64,000 nucleotides of DNA, from contig NC_135553.1 in NCBI RefSeq assembly GCF_964340395.1, forward strand, positions 28,471,949 to 28,535,948. Reading direction: 5' to 3'. The DNA comes from Glandiceps talaboti (taxonomy: Eukaryota; Hemichordata; Enteropneusta; Spengelidae). The notes beneath the pieces are model-generated. The model saw only the letters and a list, made by a program, of their open reading frames with translations, was not told the origin of the DNA and did no database searches. Of this stretch, positions 45,126-59,979 are shown piece after piece (within the stretch, counting starts at the first letter, position 1; each line of letters starts with the position of its first letter). A program made the translations under genes and the position numbers.

Positions 45126-46310
45126 AAATGGTCTGATATAAAAGTAACAAACCAGGACCTTAAAGTTACAGACTGGCCCCTATTGTCCTGTTTGGTTACA
45201 ACTCCGTGTGTACGTACCACTCACTTGTCTGTGTACGTTTAAAATCCTCACTTATTCTAGTTGTCGAACCTCCATTTTCCCGCGTGAGCACGTTTAGGAT
45301 GCTGTTAATAGATGAATGACTGTGTTAGACCATCTTTGGTCCTTACTTGAGATATAAGTTTCAAACAAATATTGTCTGCACTACACATTACAATATCGTT
45401 TGTCAGTCAACGTTGATTTCTCCTCACTGTGCAATTTGAAAGTAAACATGTCGTGAAAAGACCAAAGTCCTTTGCCTGGAGAAAAACGACTGTCTTGTCA
45501 CAACTAAGCTAATGAAAGTTCATTGTTGCTATACCTTCATAACAAAAAGTTCATGTATTGTGACGTCCATTTAATTCAAATCACCAAAGGATCGGAGTTA
45601 CCTTTCTTCATTCGTCAAACACTCTTCATTTAAATGTGTAGTACCGTTTTAAAACCAACTGTAAAGGGGTAACCACGCGTGAATATGCCTAAGACTTCTC
45701 GTTGATGAAATTTGAATGAGACTTTATAATTATTGACATTGACGACAAGGAGAATATTAAATCTAAATACACCCAGCAACTGAAAACAGAGAACAACTGT
45801 TTACACTGTTACAGGACTAAAAGTCGGAGGTATAAATATAACACAAAAGCACACTGTGTTTTGAAAGTTACAATTTGATTGTTTTTTCGATAGGAACTGG
45901 CTGATCCTAAAAAGCACCGAAAGTGTTTCTTTTGTTCTTAAATTTTAATCCAACTTAAAGCCACATTTGACTTGTTTTTATGGTAGATCTAAATTAAACC
46001 CACACCCTTAGTATTCAACACTACCGTTCACAAACTTGTTTTTAACAACCACCTCTCAATCATAAAATAGTAACACGCCGCGTACAATACATTTTCTATT
46101 TCCGACGTCAAACGATGGCTCGACTGTCCAACGCTTGGCCGCGCACAGTAGGTGTTACCATGACGATATCACTGACCCCTGTCACTCTGTCCTTCAGGAT
46201 ACAATTGGCTTTAGGCTATAGTGTCTTCTTTTTGTGTAGTGAACAAATGACAAAAGTTATTAACTTAAAGGCTGAGAGAAATAGCTGAGACTGCACCGTA
46301 AGCCCAAGGC
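45126..46310. other. Non-coding stretch
   Basis: No gene or repeat recognised. Confidence 0.4.
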
Positions 46311-46314
46311 ATAT

Positions 46315-46672
46315 ACATTGTATATGCAATGGAACAAAGTACCAAGTAATGTACAGAGCATAACTTCTAGTACTCTTTTTAAGTAAAGGTTGAAAGGATA
46401 CTTTTATGATTTAATGGATCGATGTGTAAATGATGACTTCCTTTTTTATTGATTGTTGTTTTGTCTCTTGTGAGTTTAATCTGTATTTTGGTAAAGTTGA
46501 GTTTGTCTGTTCTATGTGGGACAACAGTGGAAATAAGTTTTTTAACTTTTGTGTTGTCCCAACACAATAACGTTTATTTTGTTTGTTGTAACTGTTTTCT
46601 GTATAACTGTATACGGAATGTTTATTTTATTTTGCTGAAATAAATCAAATCAAATCAAATCAAATAGATATT
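46315..46672 (+). mobile_element. 5'-truncated LINE, 3' end only
   Basis: 46325-46441 reads WNKVPSNVQSITSSTLFK, then a TAA, then RLKGYFYDLMDRC and a final stop. This is the usual LWNxLP...FKxxLKxYL C-terminus of CR1/L2-type ORF2. The 3' UTR holds a hairpin (GGGACAACA at about 46518 with TGTTGTCCC at about 46552) and ends AATAAATC followed by ATCAA units. The tail repeat differs from those of the other LINEs here, so it is another family. Confidence 0.75.
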
Positions 46673-46984
46673 TGGATGCCTTATGTGCTTGCCTTTTAGT
46701 ACTTGGAGCGATTGGTCGAAAGGGCGCCCTCTAGCATTCTTGTGAAATTACGAGTAACTTCTCTATGGGTGTCAGCTTCTGATTAGATCAGTAGGTTGAT
46801 AAGTGAAATGGTGTAACCATGGAAACTAAACTAAAGGGTTAAACTTTCTATGAAAGTGTGATAGAACTTGTGACAAGGTAGTTCCATTTATCAAGAAATT
46901 GCTATCATTATTGTTTTCATTATTGTTCTCTTTCCAGCAAGTTAAAACATGTTTTAGAAAGGAACGCTACTAAGTACGAAAGCC

Positions 46985-47075
46985 ATCAGAGGTCTTCCGA
47001 CTTCCACCTTCGAACTTCCGACTTCAAACTTCCAACTTACAACTTCCGACTTCCAACTTCCAACTTCCAACTTCG
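46985..47075. repeat. CTTCCAA/CTTCCGA short tandem repeat
   Basis: About ten imperfect 7-bp units immediately left of the 34-bp satellite. Confidence 0.8.
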
Positions 47076-47079
47076 TGTG

Positions 47080-50000
47080 TATACCTAATGGGCCAGGATG
47101 GGAAGTTTTAAATTATACCAAGTCGGCCAGGATGGGAAGTCTTGATTTATACCAAATGGGCCAGGATGGTATGTTTTACTGTATACCAAATGGGCCAGGA
47201 TGGTATGTTTTACTGTATACCAAAAGGGCCAGGATGGTATGTTTTATTTTTTACCAAATGGACCAGAATGGTATGTTTTACTGTATACCAAATAGGACAG
47301 GATGGTATGTTTTACTAGATTCCAAATGGGCCAGGATGGTATGTTTTACTGTATACAAAATGGGCCAGGATGGTATGTTTTACTGTATACCAAATAGGAC
47401 AGGATTGTATGTTTTACTGTATACCTAATGGGCCAGGATGGTATGTTTTACTGTATACCAAATAGGCCAGGATGGTATGTTTTACTTTATACAAATAGGC
47501 CAGAATGGTATGTTTTACTGTATACCAAATAGGACAGGATGGTATGTTTTACTGTATACCAAATAGGCCAGGATGGTATACTGTATACCAAATGGGCCAG
47601 GATGGTATGTTTTACTGTATACCAAATGGGCCAGAATGGTATGTTTTACTGTATACCAAATAGGACAGGATGGTATGTTTCACTTTATACAAAATGGGCC
47701 AGAATGGTATGTTTTACAGTATCCCAAGCGAGCCTGGTTGGTATGTTTTACTGTATACCAAATGGACCAGGATGGTATGTTTTACTGTATACCGAATAGG
47801 CCAGGATAGTAAGTCATGATTTATACCAAATGGTTCAGAATGGTATGTTTTACTGTATACCAAATGGACCAGGATGGTATGTTTTACTGTATACCGAATA
47901 TGCCAGGATGGTATGTTTTACTGTATACCAAATAGGCCAGGATAGTAAGTCATGATTTATACCAAATGGGTCAGAATGGTATGTTTTACTGTATACCAAA
48001 TAGGCCAGGATAGTAAGTCTTGATTTAAACCAAATGGGTCAAGATGGTATGTTTTACTGTATACAAAATGGGCCAGGGTGGTATGTTTTACTGTATACCG
48101 ATATGGATGGTATGTCTTACTGTATATCAAATAGGCCAGGATAGTAAGTCTTGATTTATACCAAATGGGTCAGAATGGTATGTTTTACTGTATACCAAAA
48201 GGGCCAGGATGGTATGTTTTATTTTATACCAAATGGGCCAGGATGGTATGTTTTACTGTATATCAAATGGGCGAGGATGGTAAATTTTACTTTATACCAA
48301 ATGGGCCAGGATGGTATGTTTTACTGTATACCGAATATGCCAGGATGGTATGTTTTACTGTATACCAAATGGGCCAGGATGGTATGTTTTACTGTATACC
48401 AAATGGACCAGGATGGTATGTTTTACTGTATACCAAATAGGCCAGGATGGTATGTTTTACTGTATACCAAATAGGCCAGGATGGTATGTTTTACTGTATA
48501 CCTAATGGGCCAGGATGGGAAGTCTTGATTTATACCAAATGGGTCAGAATGGCATGTTTTACTGTATACCAAATAGGTCAGGATGGTATGTTTTACTGTA
48601 TACAAAATAGGCCAGGATGGTATGTTTTACTGTATACCAAATAGGCCAGGATAGTAAGTCTTGATTTATACCAAATGGGTCAGAATGGTATGTTTTACTG
48701 TATACCAAATGGGCCAGGATGGTATGTTTTACTGTATACCAAATGGGCCAGGATGGTATGTTTTATTTTATACCAAATGGGCCAGGATGGTATGTCTTAC
48801 TGTATACGAATAGGCCAGGATGGTATGTTTTACTGTATACCAAATATGCCAGGATGGTATGTTTTACTGTATACCAAAAGGGCCAGGATGGTATGTTTTA
48901 TTTTTTACCAAATGGGCCAGAATGGTATGTTTTACAGTATCCCAAACGAGCCAGGTTGGTATGTTTTACTGTATACCAAATGGACCAGGATGGTATGTTT
49001 TACTGTATACCGAATAGGCCAGGATGGTATGTTTTACTGTATACCAAATGGGCCAGGATGGTATGTTTTACTGTATACCAAATGGGCCAGGATGGTATGT
49101 TTTACTGTATACCAAATGGGCCAGGATAGTAAGTCATGATTTATACCAAATGGGTCAGAATGGTATGTTTTACTGTATACCAAATATGCCAGGATGGTAT
49201 GTTTTACTGTATACAAATAGGCCAGCCAGGATAGTAAGTCTTGATTTATACCAAATGGGCCAGGATGGTATGTTTTACTGTATACCAAATGGGCCAGGAT
49301 GGTATGTTTTACTGTATACCAAAAGGGCCAGGATGGTATGTTGTATTTTTTACCAAATAGGCCAGGATGGTATGTTTTACTGTATACCAAATATGCCAGG
49401 ATGGTATGTTTTAATGTATACCAAATAGGCCAGGATGGTAATAGTTTTACTGTATACCAAATAGGCCAGGATGGTATGTTTTACTGTATACCAAATGGGC
49501 CAGGATGATAGGTCTTGATTTATATCAAATGGGCCAGGATAGGAAGTTCTATTGTATACCAAATGGGCCAGGATGGTAAGTCTTGATTTATACCAAATGG
49601 GTAAGGTTGGTATGTTTTACTTTATGCCAAATAGGACAGGATGGTATGTTTTACTGTATACCAAATAGGCCAGGATGGTATGTTTTACTGTATACCAAAT
49701 ATGCCAGGATGGTATGTTTTAATGTATACCAAATAGGCCAGGATGGTATGTTTTACTGTATACCAAATATGCCAGGATGGTATGTTTTACTGTATACCAA
49801 ATGGGCCAGGATGGTATGTTTTACTGTATACCAAATATGCCAGGATTGTATGTTTTACTGTATACCAAATGGGCCAGAATGGTATGTTTTACTGTATACC
49901 AAATAGGACAGGATGGTATGTTTTACTGTATACCAAATGGGCCAGGATGGTATGTTTTACTGTATACCAAATGGGCCAGGATGGTATGTTCTACTGTATA

Positions 50001-53000
50001 CCAAATGGGCCAGGATGGTATGTTTTACTGTATACCAAATGGGCCAGGATGGTATGTTTTACTGTATACCAAATAGGACAAGATGGTATGTTTTACTGTA
50101 TACCAAATGGGCCAGGATGGTATGTTTTACTGTATACCAAATGGACCAGGATGGTATGTTTTACTGTATACCAAATAGGACAGGATTGTATGTTTTACTG
50201 TATACCTAATGGGCCAGGATGGTATGTTTTACTGTATACCAAATAGGCCAGGATGGTATGTTTTACTTTATACAAATAGGCCAGAATGGTATGTTTTACT
50301 GTATACCAAATAGGACAGGATGGTATGTTTTACTGTATACCAAATAGGCCAGGATGGTATACTGTATACCAAATGGGCCAGGATGGTATGTTTTACTGTA
50401 TACCAAATGGGCCAGAATGGTATGTTTTACTGTATACCAAATAGGACAGGATGGTATGTTTCACTTTATACAAAATGGGCCAGAATGGTATGTTTTACAG
50501 TATCCCAAGCGAGCCTGGTTGGTATGTTTTACTGTATACCAAATGGACCAGGATGGTATGTTTTACTGTATACCGAATAGGCCAGGATAGTAAGTCATGA
50601 TTTATACCAAATGGTTCAGAATGGTATGTTTTACTGTATACCAAATGGACCAGGATGGTATGTTTTACTGTATACCGAATATGCCAGGATGGTATGTTTT
50701 ACTGTATACCAAATAGGCCAGGATAGTAAGTCATGATTTATACCAAATGGGTCAGAATGGTATGTTTTACTGTATACCAAATAGGCCAGGATAGTAAGTC
50801 TTGATTTAAACCAAATGGGTCAAGATGGTATGTTTTACTGTATACAAAATGGGCCAGGGTGGTATGTTTTACTGTATACCGATATGGATGGTATGTCTTA
50901 CTGTATATCAAATAGGCCAGGATAGTAAGTCTTGATTTATACCAAATGGGTCAGAATGGTATGTTTTACTGTATACCAAAAGGGCCAGGATGGTATGTTT
51001 TATTTTATACCAAATGGGCCAGGATGGTATGTTTTACTGTATATCAAATGGGCGAGGATGGTAAATTTTACTTTATACCAAATGGGCCAGGATGGTATGT
51101 TTTACTGTATACCGAATATGCCAGGATGGTATGTTTTACTGTATACCAAATGGGCCAGGATGGTATGTTTTACTGTATACCAAATGGACCAGGATGGTAT
51201 GTTTTACTGTATACCAAATAGGCCAGGATGGTATGTTTTACTGTATACCAAATAGGCCAGGATGGTATGTTTTACTGTATACCTAATGGGCCAGGATGGG
51301 AAGTCTTGATTTATACCAAATGGGTCAGAATGGCATGTTTTACTGTATACCAAATAGGTCAGGATGGTATGTTTTACTGTATACAAAATAGGCCAGGATG
51401 GTATGTTTTACTGTATACCAAATAGGCCAGGATAGTAAGTCTTGATTTATACCAAATGGGTCAGAATGGTATGTTTTACTGTATACCAAATGGGCCAGGA
51501 TGGTATGTTTTACTGTATACCAAATGGGCCAGGATGGTATGTTTTATTTTATACCAAATGGGCCAGGATGGTATGTCTTACTGTATACGAATAGGCCAGG
51601 ATGGTATGTTTTACTGTATACCAAATATGCCAGGATGGTATGTTTTACTGTATACCAAAAGGGCCAGGATGGTATGTTTTATTTTTTACCAAATGGGCCA
51701 GAATGGTATGTTTTACAGTATCCCAAACGAGCCAGGTTGGTATGTTTTACTGTATACCAAATGGACCAGGATGGTATGTTTTACTGTATACCGAATAGGC
51801 CAGGATGGTATGTTTTACTGTATACCAAATGGGCCAGGATGGTATGTTTTACTGTATACCAAATGGGCCAGGATGGTATGTTTTACTGTATACCAAATGG
51901 GCCAGGATAGTAAGTCATGATTTATACCAAATGGGTCAGAATGGTATGTTTTACTGTATACCAAATATGCCAGGATGGTATGTTTTACTGTATACAAATA
52001 GGCCAGCCAGGATAGTAAGTCTTGATTTATACCAAATGGGCCAGGATGGTATGTTTTACTGTATACCAAATGGGCCAGGATGGTATGTTTTACTGTATAC
52101 CAAAAGGGCCAGGATGGTATGGTGTATTTTTTACCAAATAGGCCAGGATGGTATGTTTTACTGTATACCAAATATGCCAGGATGGTATGTTTTAATGTAT
52201 ACCAAATAGGCCAGGATGGTAATAGTTTTACTGTATACCAAATAGGCCAGGATGGTATGTTTTACTGTATACCAAATGGGCCAGGATGATAGGTCTTGAT
52301 TTATATCAAATGGGCCAGGATAGGAAGTTCTATTGTATACCAAATGGGCCAGGATGGTAAGTCTTGATTTATACCAAATGGGTAAGGTTGGTATGTTTTA
52401 CTTTATGCCAAATAGGACAGGATGGTATGTTTTACTGTATACCAAATAGGCCAGGATGGTATGTTTTACTGTATACCAAATATGCCAGGATGGTATGTTT
52501 TAATGTATACCAAATAGGCCAGGATGGTATGTTTTACTGTATACCAAATATGCCAGGATGGTATGTTTTACTGTATACCAAATGGGCCAGGATGGTATGT
52601 TTTACTGTATACCAAATATGCCAGGATTGTATGTTTTACTGTATACCAAATGGGCCAGAATGGTATGTTTTACTGTATACCAAATAGGACAGGATGGTAT
52701 GTTTTACTGTATACCAAATGGGCCAGGATGGTATGTTTTACTGTATACCAAATGGGCCAGGATGGTATGTTTTACTGTATACCAAATGGGCCAGGATGGT
52801 ATGTTTTACTGTATACCAAATGGGCCAGGATGGTATGTTTTACTGTATACCAAATAGGACAAGATGGTATGTTTTACTGTATACCAAATGGGCCGGGATG
52901 GTATGTTTTACTGTATACCAAATGGACCAGGATGGTATGTTTTACTGTATACCAAATAGGACAGGATTGTATGTTTTACTGTATACCTAATGGGCCAGGA

Positions 53001-56000
53001 TGGTATGTTTTACTGTATACCAAATAGGCCAGGATGGTATGTTTTACTTTATACAAATAGGCCAGAATGGTATGTTTTACTGTATACCAAATAGGACAGG
53101 ATGGTATGTTTTACTGTATACCAAATAGGCCAGGATGGTATACTGTATACCAAATGGGCCAGGATGGTATGTTTTACTGTATACCAAATGGGCCAGAATG
53201 GTATGTTTTACTGTATACCATATAGGACAGGATGGTATGTTTCACTTTATACAAAATGGGCCAGAATGGTATGTTTTACAGTATCCCAAGCGAGCCTGGT
53301 TGGTATGTTTTACTGTATACCAAATGGACCAGGATGGTATGTTTTACTGTATACCGAATAGGCCAGGATAGTAAGTCATGATTTATACCAAATGGTTCAG
53401 AATGGTATGTTTTACTGTATACCAAATGGACCAGGATGGTATGTTTTACTGTATACCGAATATGCCAGGATGGTATGTTTTACTGTATACCAAATAGGCC
53501 AGGATAGTAAGTCATGATTTATACCAAATGGGTCAGAATGGTATGTTTTACTGTATACCAAATAGGCCAGGATAGTAAGTCTTGATTTAAACCAAATGGG
53601 TCAAGATGGTATGTTTTACTGTATACAAAATGGGCCAGGGTGGTATGTTTTACTGTATACCGATATGGATGGTATGTCTTACTGTATATCAAATAGGCCA
53701 GGATAGTAAGTCTTGATTTATACCAAATGGGCCAGAATGGTATGTTTTACTGTATACCAAAAGGGCCAGGATGGTATGTTTTATTTTATACCAAATGGGC
53801 CAGGATGGTATGTTTTACTGTATATCAAATGGGCGAGGATGGTAAATTTTACTTTATACCAAATGGGCCAGGATGGTATGTTTTACTGTATACCGAATAT
53901 GCCAGGATGGTATGTTTTACTGTATACCAAATGGGCCAGGATGGTATGTTTTACTGTATACCAAATGGACCAGGATGGTATGTTTTACTGTATACCAAAT
54001 AGGCCAGGATGGTATGTTTTACTGTATACCAAATAGGCCAGGATGGTATGTTTTACTGTATACCTAATGGGCCAGGATGGGAAGTCTTGATTTATACCAA
54101 ATGGGTCAGAATGGCATGTTTTACTGTATACCAAATAGGTCAGGATGGTATGTTTTACTGTATACAAAATAGGCCAGGATGGTATGTTTTACTGTATACC
54201 AAATAGGCCAGGATAGTAAGTCTTGATTTATACCAAATGGGTCAGAATGGTATGTTTTACTGTATACCAAATGGGCCAGGATGGTATGTTTTACTGTATA
54301 CCAAATGGGCCAGGATGGTATGTTTTATTTTATACCAAATGGGCCAGGATGGTATGTCTTACTGTATACGAATAGGCCAGGATGGTATGTTTTAATGTAT
54401 ACCAAATATGCCAGGATGGTATGTTTTACTGTATACCAAAAGGGCCAGGATGGTATGTTTTATTTTTTACCAAATGGGCCAGAATGGTATGTTTTACAGT
54501 ATCCCAAACGAGCCAGGTTGGTATGTTTTACTGTATACCAAATGGACCAGGATGGTATGTTTTACTGTATACCGAATAGGCCAGGATGGTATGTTTTACT
54601 GTATACCAAATGGGCCAGGATGGTATGTTTTACTGTATACCAAATGGGCCAGGATGGTATGTTTTACTGTATACCAAATGGGCCAGGATAGTAAGTCATG
54701 ATTTATACCAAATGGGTCAGAATGGTATGTTTTACTGTATACCAAATATGCCAGGATGGTATGTTTTACTGTATACAAATAGGCCAGCCAGGATAGTAAG
54801 TCTTGATTTATACCAAATGGGCCAGGATGGTATGTTTTACTGTATACCAAATGGGCCAGGATGGTATGTTTTACTGTATACCAAAAGGGCCAGGATGGTA
54901 TGTTGTATTTTTTACCAAATAGGCCAGGATGGTATGTTTTACTGTATACCAAATATGCCAGGATGGTATGTTTTAATGTATACCAAATAGGCCAGGATGG
55001 TAATAGTTTTACTGTATACCAAATAGGCCAGGATGGTATGTTTTACTGTATACCAAATGGGCAAGGATGATAGGTCTTGATTTATATCAAATGGGCCAGG
55101 ATAGGAAGTTCTATTGTATACCAAATGGGCCAGGATGGTAAGTCTTGATTTATACCAAATGGGTAAGGTTGGTATGTTTTACTTTATGCCAAATAGGACA
55201 GGATGGTATGTTTTACTGTATACCAAATAGGCCAGGATGGTATGTTTTACTGTATACCAAATATGCCAGGATGGTATGTTTTAATGTATACCAAATAGGC
55301 CAGGATGGTATGTTTTACTGTATACCAAATATGCCAGGATGGTATGTTTTACTGTATACCAAATGGGCCAGGATGGTATGTTTTACTGTATACCAAATAT
55401 GCCAGGATTGTATGTTTTACTGTATACCAAATGGGCCAGAATGGTATGTTTTACTGTATACCAAATAGGACAGGATGGTATGTTTTACTGTATACCAAAT
55501 GGGCCAGGATGGTATGTTTTACTGTATACCAAATGGGCCAGGATGGTATGTTTTACTGTATACCAAATGGGCCAGGATGGTATGTTTTACTGTATACCAA
55601 ATGGGCCAGGATGGTATGTTTTACTGTATACCAAATAGGACAAGATGGTATGTTTTACTGTATACCAAATGGGCCAGGATGGTATGTTTTACTGTATACC
55701 AAATGGACCAGGATGGTATGTTTTACTGTATACCAAATAGGCCAGGATAGTAAGTCATGATTTATACCAAATGGGTCAGAATGGTATGTTTTACTGTATA
55801 CCAAATAGGCCAGGATAGTAAGTCTTGATTTAAACCAAATGGGTCAAGATGGTATGTTTTACTGTATACAAAATGGGCCAGGGTGGTATGTTTTACTGTA
55901 TACCGAATAGGCATGGATGGTATGTCTTACTGTATATCAAATAGGCCAGGATAGTAAGTCTTGATTTATACCAAATGGGTCAGAATGGTATGTTTTACTG

Positions 56001-57910
56001 TATACCAAAAGGGCCAGGATGGTATGTTTTATTTTATACCAAATGGGCCAGGATGGTATGTTTTACTGTATACCAAATGGACCAGGATGGTATGTTTTAC
56101 TGTATACCGAATATGCCAGGATGGTATGTTTTACTGTATACCGAATATGCCAGGATTGTATGTTTTACTGTATACCAAATAGGACAAGATGGTATGTTTT
56201 ACTGTATACCAAATGGGCCAGGATGGTATGTTTTACTGTATACCGAATATGCCAGGATGGTATGTTTTACTGTATACCAAATGGGCCAGGATGGTATGTT
56301 TTACTGTATACTAAATAGGCCAGGATGGTATGTTTTACTGTATACCAAATGGGCCAGGATGGTATGTTTATTTTATACCAAATGGGCCCGGATGGTATGT
56401 TTTACTGTATACCAAATAGGACAAGATGGTATGTTTTATTTTATACCAAATGGGCCAGGATGGTATGTTTTACTGTATACCAAATGGACCAGGGTGGTAT
56501 GTTTTACTGTATACCAAAAGGGCCAGGATGGTATGTTTTACTTTATACCAAATGGGCCAGGATGGTATGTTTTACTGTATACCAAATGGACCAGGATGGT
56601 ATGTTTTACTGTATACAAAATAGGCCAGGATGGTATGTTTTACTGTATACCAAATATGCCAGGATGGTATGTTTTACTGTATACAAATAGGCCAGCCAGG
56701 ATAGTAAGTCTTGATTTATATCAAATGGGCCAGGATGGTATGTTTTACTGTATACCAAATGGGCCAGGATGGTATGTTTTATTTTATACCAAATGGGCCA
56801 GGATGGTATGTTTTACTGTATACCAAAAGGGCCAGGATGGTATGTTGTATTTTTTACCAAATAGGCCAGGATGGTATGTTTTACTGTATACCAAATATGC
56901 CAGGATGGTATGTTTTAATGTATACCAAATAGGCCAGGATGGTAATAGTTTTACTGTATACCAAATAGGCCAGGATGGTATGTTTTACTGTATACCAAAT
57001 GGGCCAGGATGATAGGTCTTGATTTATATCAAATGGGCCAGGATAGGAAGTTCTATTGTATACCAAATGGGCCAGGATGGTAAGTCTTGATTTATACCAA
57101 ATGGGTAAGGTTGGTATGTTTTACTTTATACCAAATAGGACAGGATGGTATGTTTTACTGTATACCAAATAGGCCAGGATGGTATGTTTTACTGTATACC
57201 AAATATGCCAGGATGGTATGTTTTAATGTATACCAAATAGGCCAGGATGGTATGTTTTACTGTATACCAAATATGCCAGGATGGTATGTTTTACTGTATA
57301 CCAAATGGGCCAGGATGGTATGTTTTACTGTATACCAAATATGCCAGGATTGTATGTTTTACTGTATACCAAATGGGCCAGAATGGTATGTTTTACTGTA
57401 TACCAAATAGGACAGGATGGTATGTTTTACTGTATACCAAATGGGCCAGGATGGTATGTTTTACTGTATACCAAATGGGCCAGGATGGTATGTTTTACTG
57501 TATACCGAATGGGCCAGGATGGTATGTTTTACTGTTTACCAAATATGACAAGATGGTATGTTTTATTTTATACCAAATGGGCCAGGATGGTATGTTTTAC
57601 TGTATACCAAATGGGCCAGGATGGTATGTTTTACTTTATACCAAATAGGCCAGGATGGTATATTTTACTGTATACCAAATATGCCAGGATTGTATGTTTT
57701 ACTGTATACCAAATATGCCAGGATGGTATGTTTTACTGTATACCAAATGGGCCAGGATGGTATATTTTACTTTATACCAAATAGGCCAGGATGGTATGTT
57801 TTACTGTATACCAAATAGGACAAGATGGTATGTTTTACTGTATACTGAATAGGCCAGGATGGTATGTTTTACTGTATACCAAATATGCCAGGGTAGTAAG
57901 TCTTTATTTA
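47080..57910 (+). repeat. 34-bp satellite in a 2,781-bp higher-order repeat
   Basis: Roughly 300 units of a 34-bp monomer (GGCCAGGATGGTATG, then TTTTACTGTATACCAAATG) fill the interval. Monomer variants (ATAGGCC, TATGCC, GGACC, AGTAAGTCTTGATTT) form a pattern that repeats with a period of 2,781 bp: the same landmarks fall at 47539, 50320 and 53101, and at 49583, 52364 and 55145. These copies differ by only scattered single bases. After about 55740 the third copy passes into a rearranged partial copy, offset by 1,942 bp (55145 against 57087). Long plus-strand frames exist only because 34 is not a multiple of 3 and the monomer lacks stops. Confidence 0.98.
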
Positions 57911-58119
57911 TACCAAATCAAATTCATCATCAAATTCTAGTTGATGTGCACTTTGATTTTTACCGCTGTCCAATGTTAACGTGAACGCGGTTCAAACATC
58001 AAGAAAATACGTTGTTGCTATCTACGGTGATTGTGTTACTAAATCGAAATCCGTTGTTTTTAATTACAAGTGAACATAATAAATTATATTATTACATTGT
58101 ATAATATTAATAATATAAT
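57911..58119. other. Right flank of the satellite
   Basis: Unique-looking AT-rich DNA with an ATAATATTA-rich patch. No gene. Confidence 0.4.
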
Positions 58120-58225
58120 ATTAGGAGAGGGTTTTACAGGGATGTCGCATTTGGTTGTTGGGTTGGAGGTGTAAGATTGAAGTTTTACATGAATAATTGT
58201 AACACATCTCATTCAAGCTTCAAGT
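58120..58225 (+). repeat. R2-related repeat tail
   Basis: Shares TTGGTTGTTG, GTGTAA--TTGAAGTTTTA and CTCATTCAAGCTTCAAGT with 9795-9885. Confidence 0.6.
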
Positions 58226-59979
58226 CATAACAGTCTATCTATATGGAGCTAGCTTGGTACTTCCTGTGCAGAACATCCTTGCTTACCATTATGCATGAAG
58301 GAGTCAGAGTGAACATGTCAATATTGTTCAATGCAACTGGTGACTTAGCTTACCATTCTATAGTTTAATAGGTCAACATCATTATACGTGGAGGGCGCCC
58401 TGTATTAATGACTGCTTGGTTTGCCGACATGTGCAGTGAACACTAGAATTCCCTCTGACATAATGTCATGTCATTTTTAAATGAAAACAGAACTTTGTAG
58501 TATTTTGCAGCATTTTAAAATATTCGTTTCCATAAACTAAAGAAGTATTCAAATATATACTACAAAAAGACAGGATGACTGTCAATAGATTAAGTCTAAT
58601 TGAATTGTAATTGAATCTGTTTTGCACCCCAAAATAGAAATATTTCGGAAAAAATGTCAAATCGCGAAATGTAAGAAATGTCACTCCTAATAAATACATG
58701 ACACTGACAACATGTTGGGAACAAGATCAAAATCCATGAAGTTCGCTGTGTGCATGCACACATTTCTTTTAAATTTATTTTAGTTGTGTCTGTGATCAGA
58801 AGACGGATGGTTCGGGACAGCGGGTAACTTTGGTAAGTCATTTGACCAGTCCCGATGTACATGTATGTTCTCCTAAAACAATATACAAAAATACATCAAA
58901 CGATTTTGAGAGACTAACAAACAAGGTATGGGAGATCAATATTAAAAAACAACAAGATAATGACGTCCATAAAAGTATTTTTTGAGGCCGTCCATGAGAT
59001 CTTAGCAGAATGTTCACAGTTGTTCAAATAATGGTTTCTACTGTTGGTGTTATTGTTGTTAGCCTTTTACAAAGACAATCATAAACTGTTAATAAAAGAG
59101 TAATTTTCTCAATACACATTGACCTTGTATTCACAGTACTATATACTAGTACATACTGATTTGATATTGATTGTGCTGGCTGAAACATTGATTATCAATT
59201 TTAGTTAGCCATTTTAGTTGGGAGGGGGAGGTCTAACTAAAATAATTTAGTTTTTTTTAAATCCTAAATTGACCTACTGATTTCGCCCCTTACTCGTTTT
59301 GGAATTTGATATAACGTACGTTTTACACATGGTGTGATATGTAGGAAATGTAAATGAAATTGCCCACACGCCCAGTCTTGCCCTCGCATAGAGTTCATCA
59401 AAACAGGTTCGTTGGTGACAATATATTAATAATAAAATACAGCAATGTCCCTTGCTGTTTTTCAGTCATTGGTGTGTCTCAGATAAATGATTACTCCACG
59501 TCGTTCATGTGAACAGTATGCTAGTGAATTTGTATCATTGTGTATCTCACTTGTATGTGACATGTGTACCGCACACATAGTGTACTTGATTTAGGTAAAA
59601 TTGTTAAATTTGAGGGGTTTACGCGTCATTCGCCCGGCATGTGCACATTACAGTCACCATCGTCTATCACATCACATAGTAAGACTCATGACTGAGAAAT
59701 TCTGGATAATTTATGTAACAACGGATGATACCGTGAATGCTACCTATCCCAACTATATCCAGTGTCATTATCATTTGAATTCAAAATGTGTCATGCACTG
59801 GGACTCGGAAATACGTGCGTACACATGTACGCACATCACATTGGGTTGTCAGTTGAATAAATTGAATTTGAAGCATACAATAGTCAAAATTTTGTCGGAT
59901 TTTCTTTCTCAGTACAAACATCTTATATTATGGATCACCTATGACAACTTGTACTCAAATAGGTGTGTTTTGTGTTTCC
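58226..59979. other. Non-coding stretch
   Basis: Only short or GTG/TTG-started frames. Nothing recognised apart from a short phrase (CAATGTCCCTTGCTGTTTTTC at about 59443, matched at 12130). Confidence 0.4.

Noticed and set aside
55975-57012. 345-codon open frame in the 34-bp satellite
   Set aside because: Generated by a stop-free monomer whose length is not a multiple of three. Equivalent frames exist in all plus phases and on the minus strand.
47080-57910. CRISPR-like array
   Set aside because: The 34-bp units are directly contiguous with no unique spacers, in a eukaryotic context. It is a satellite.
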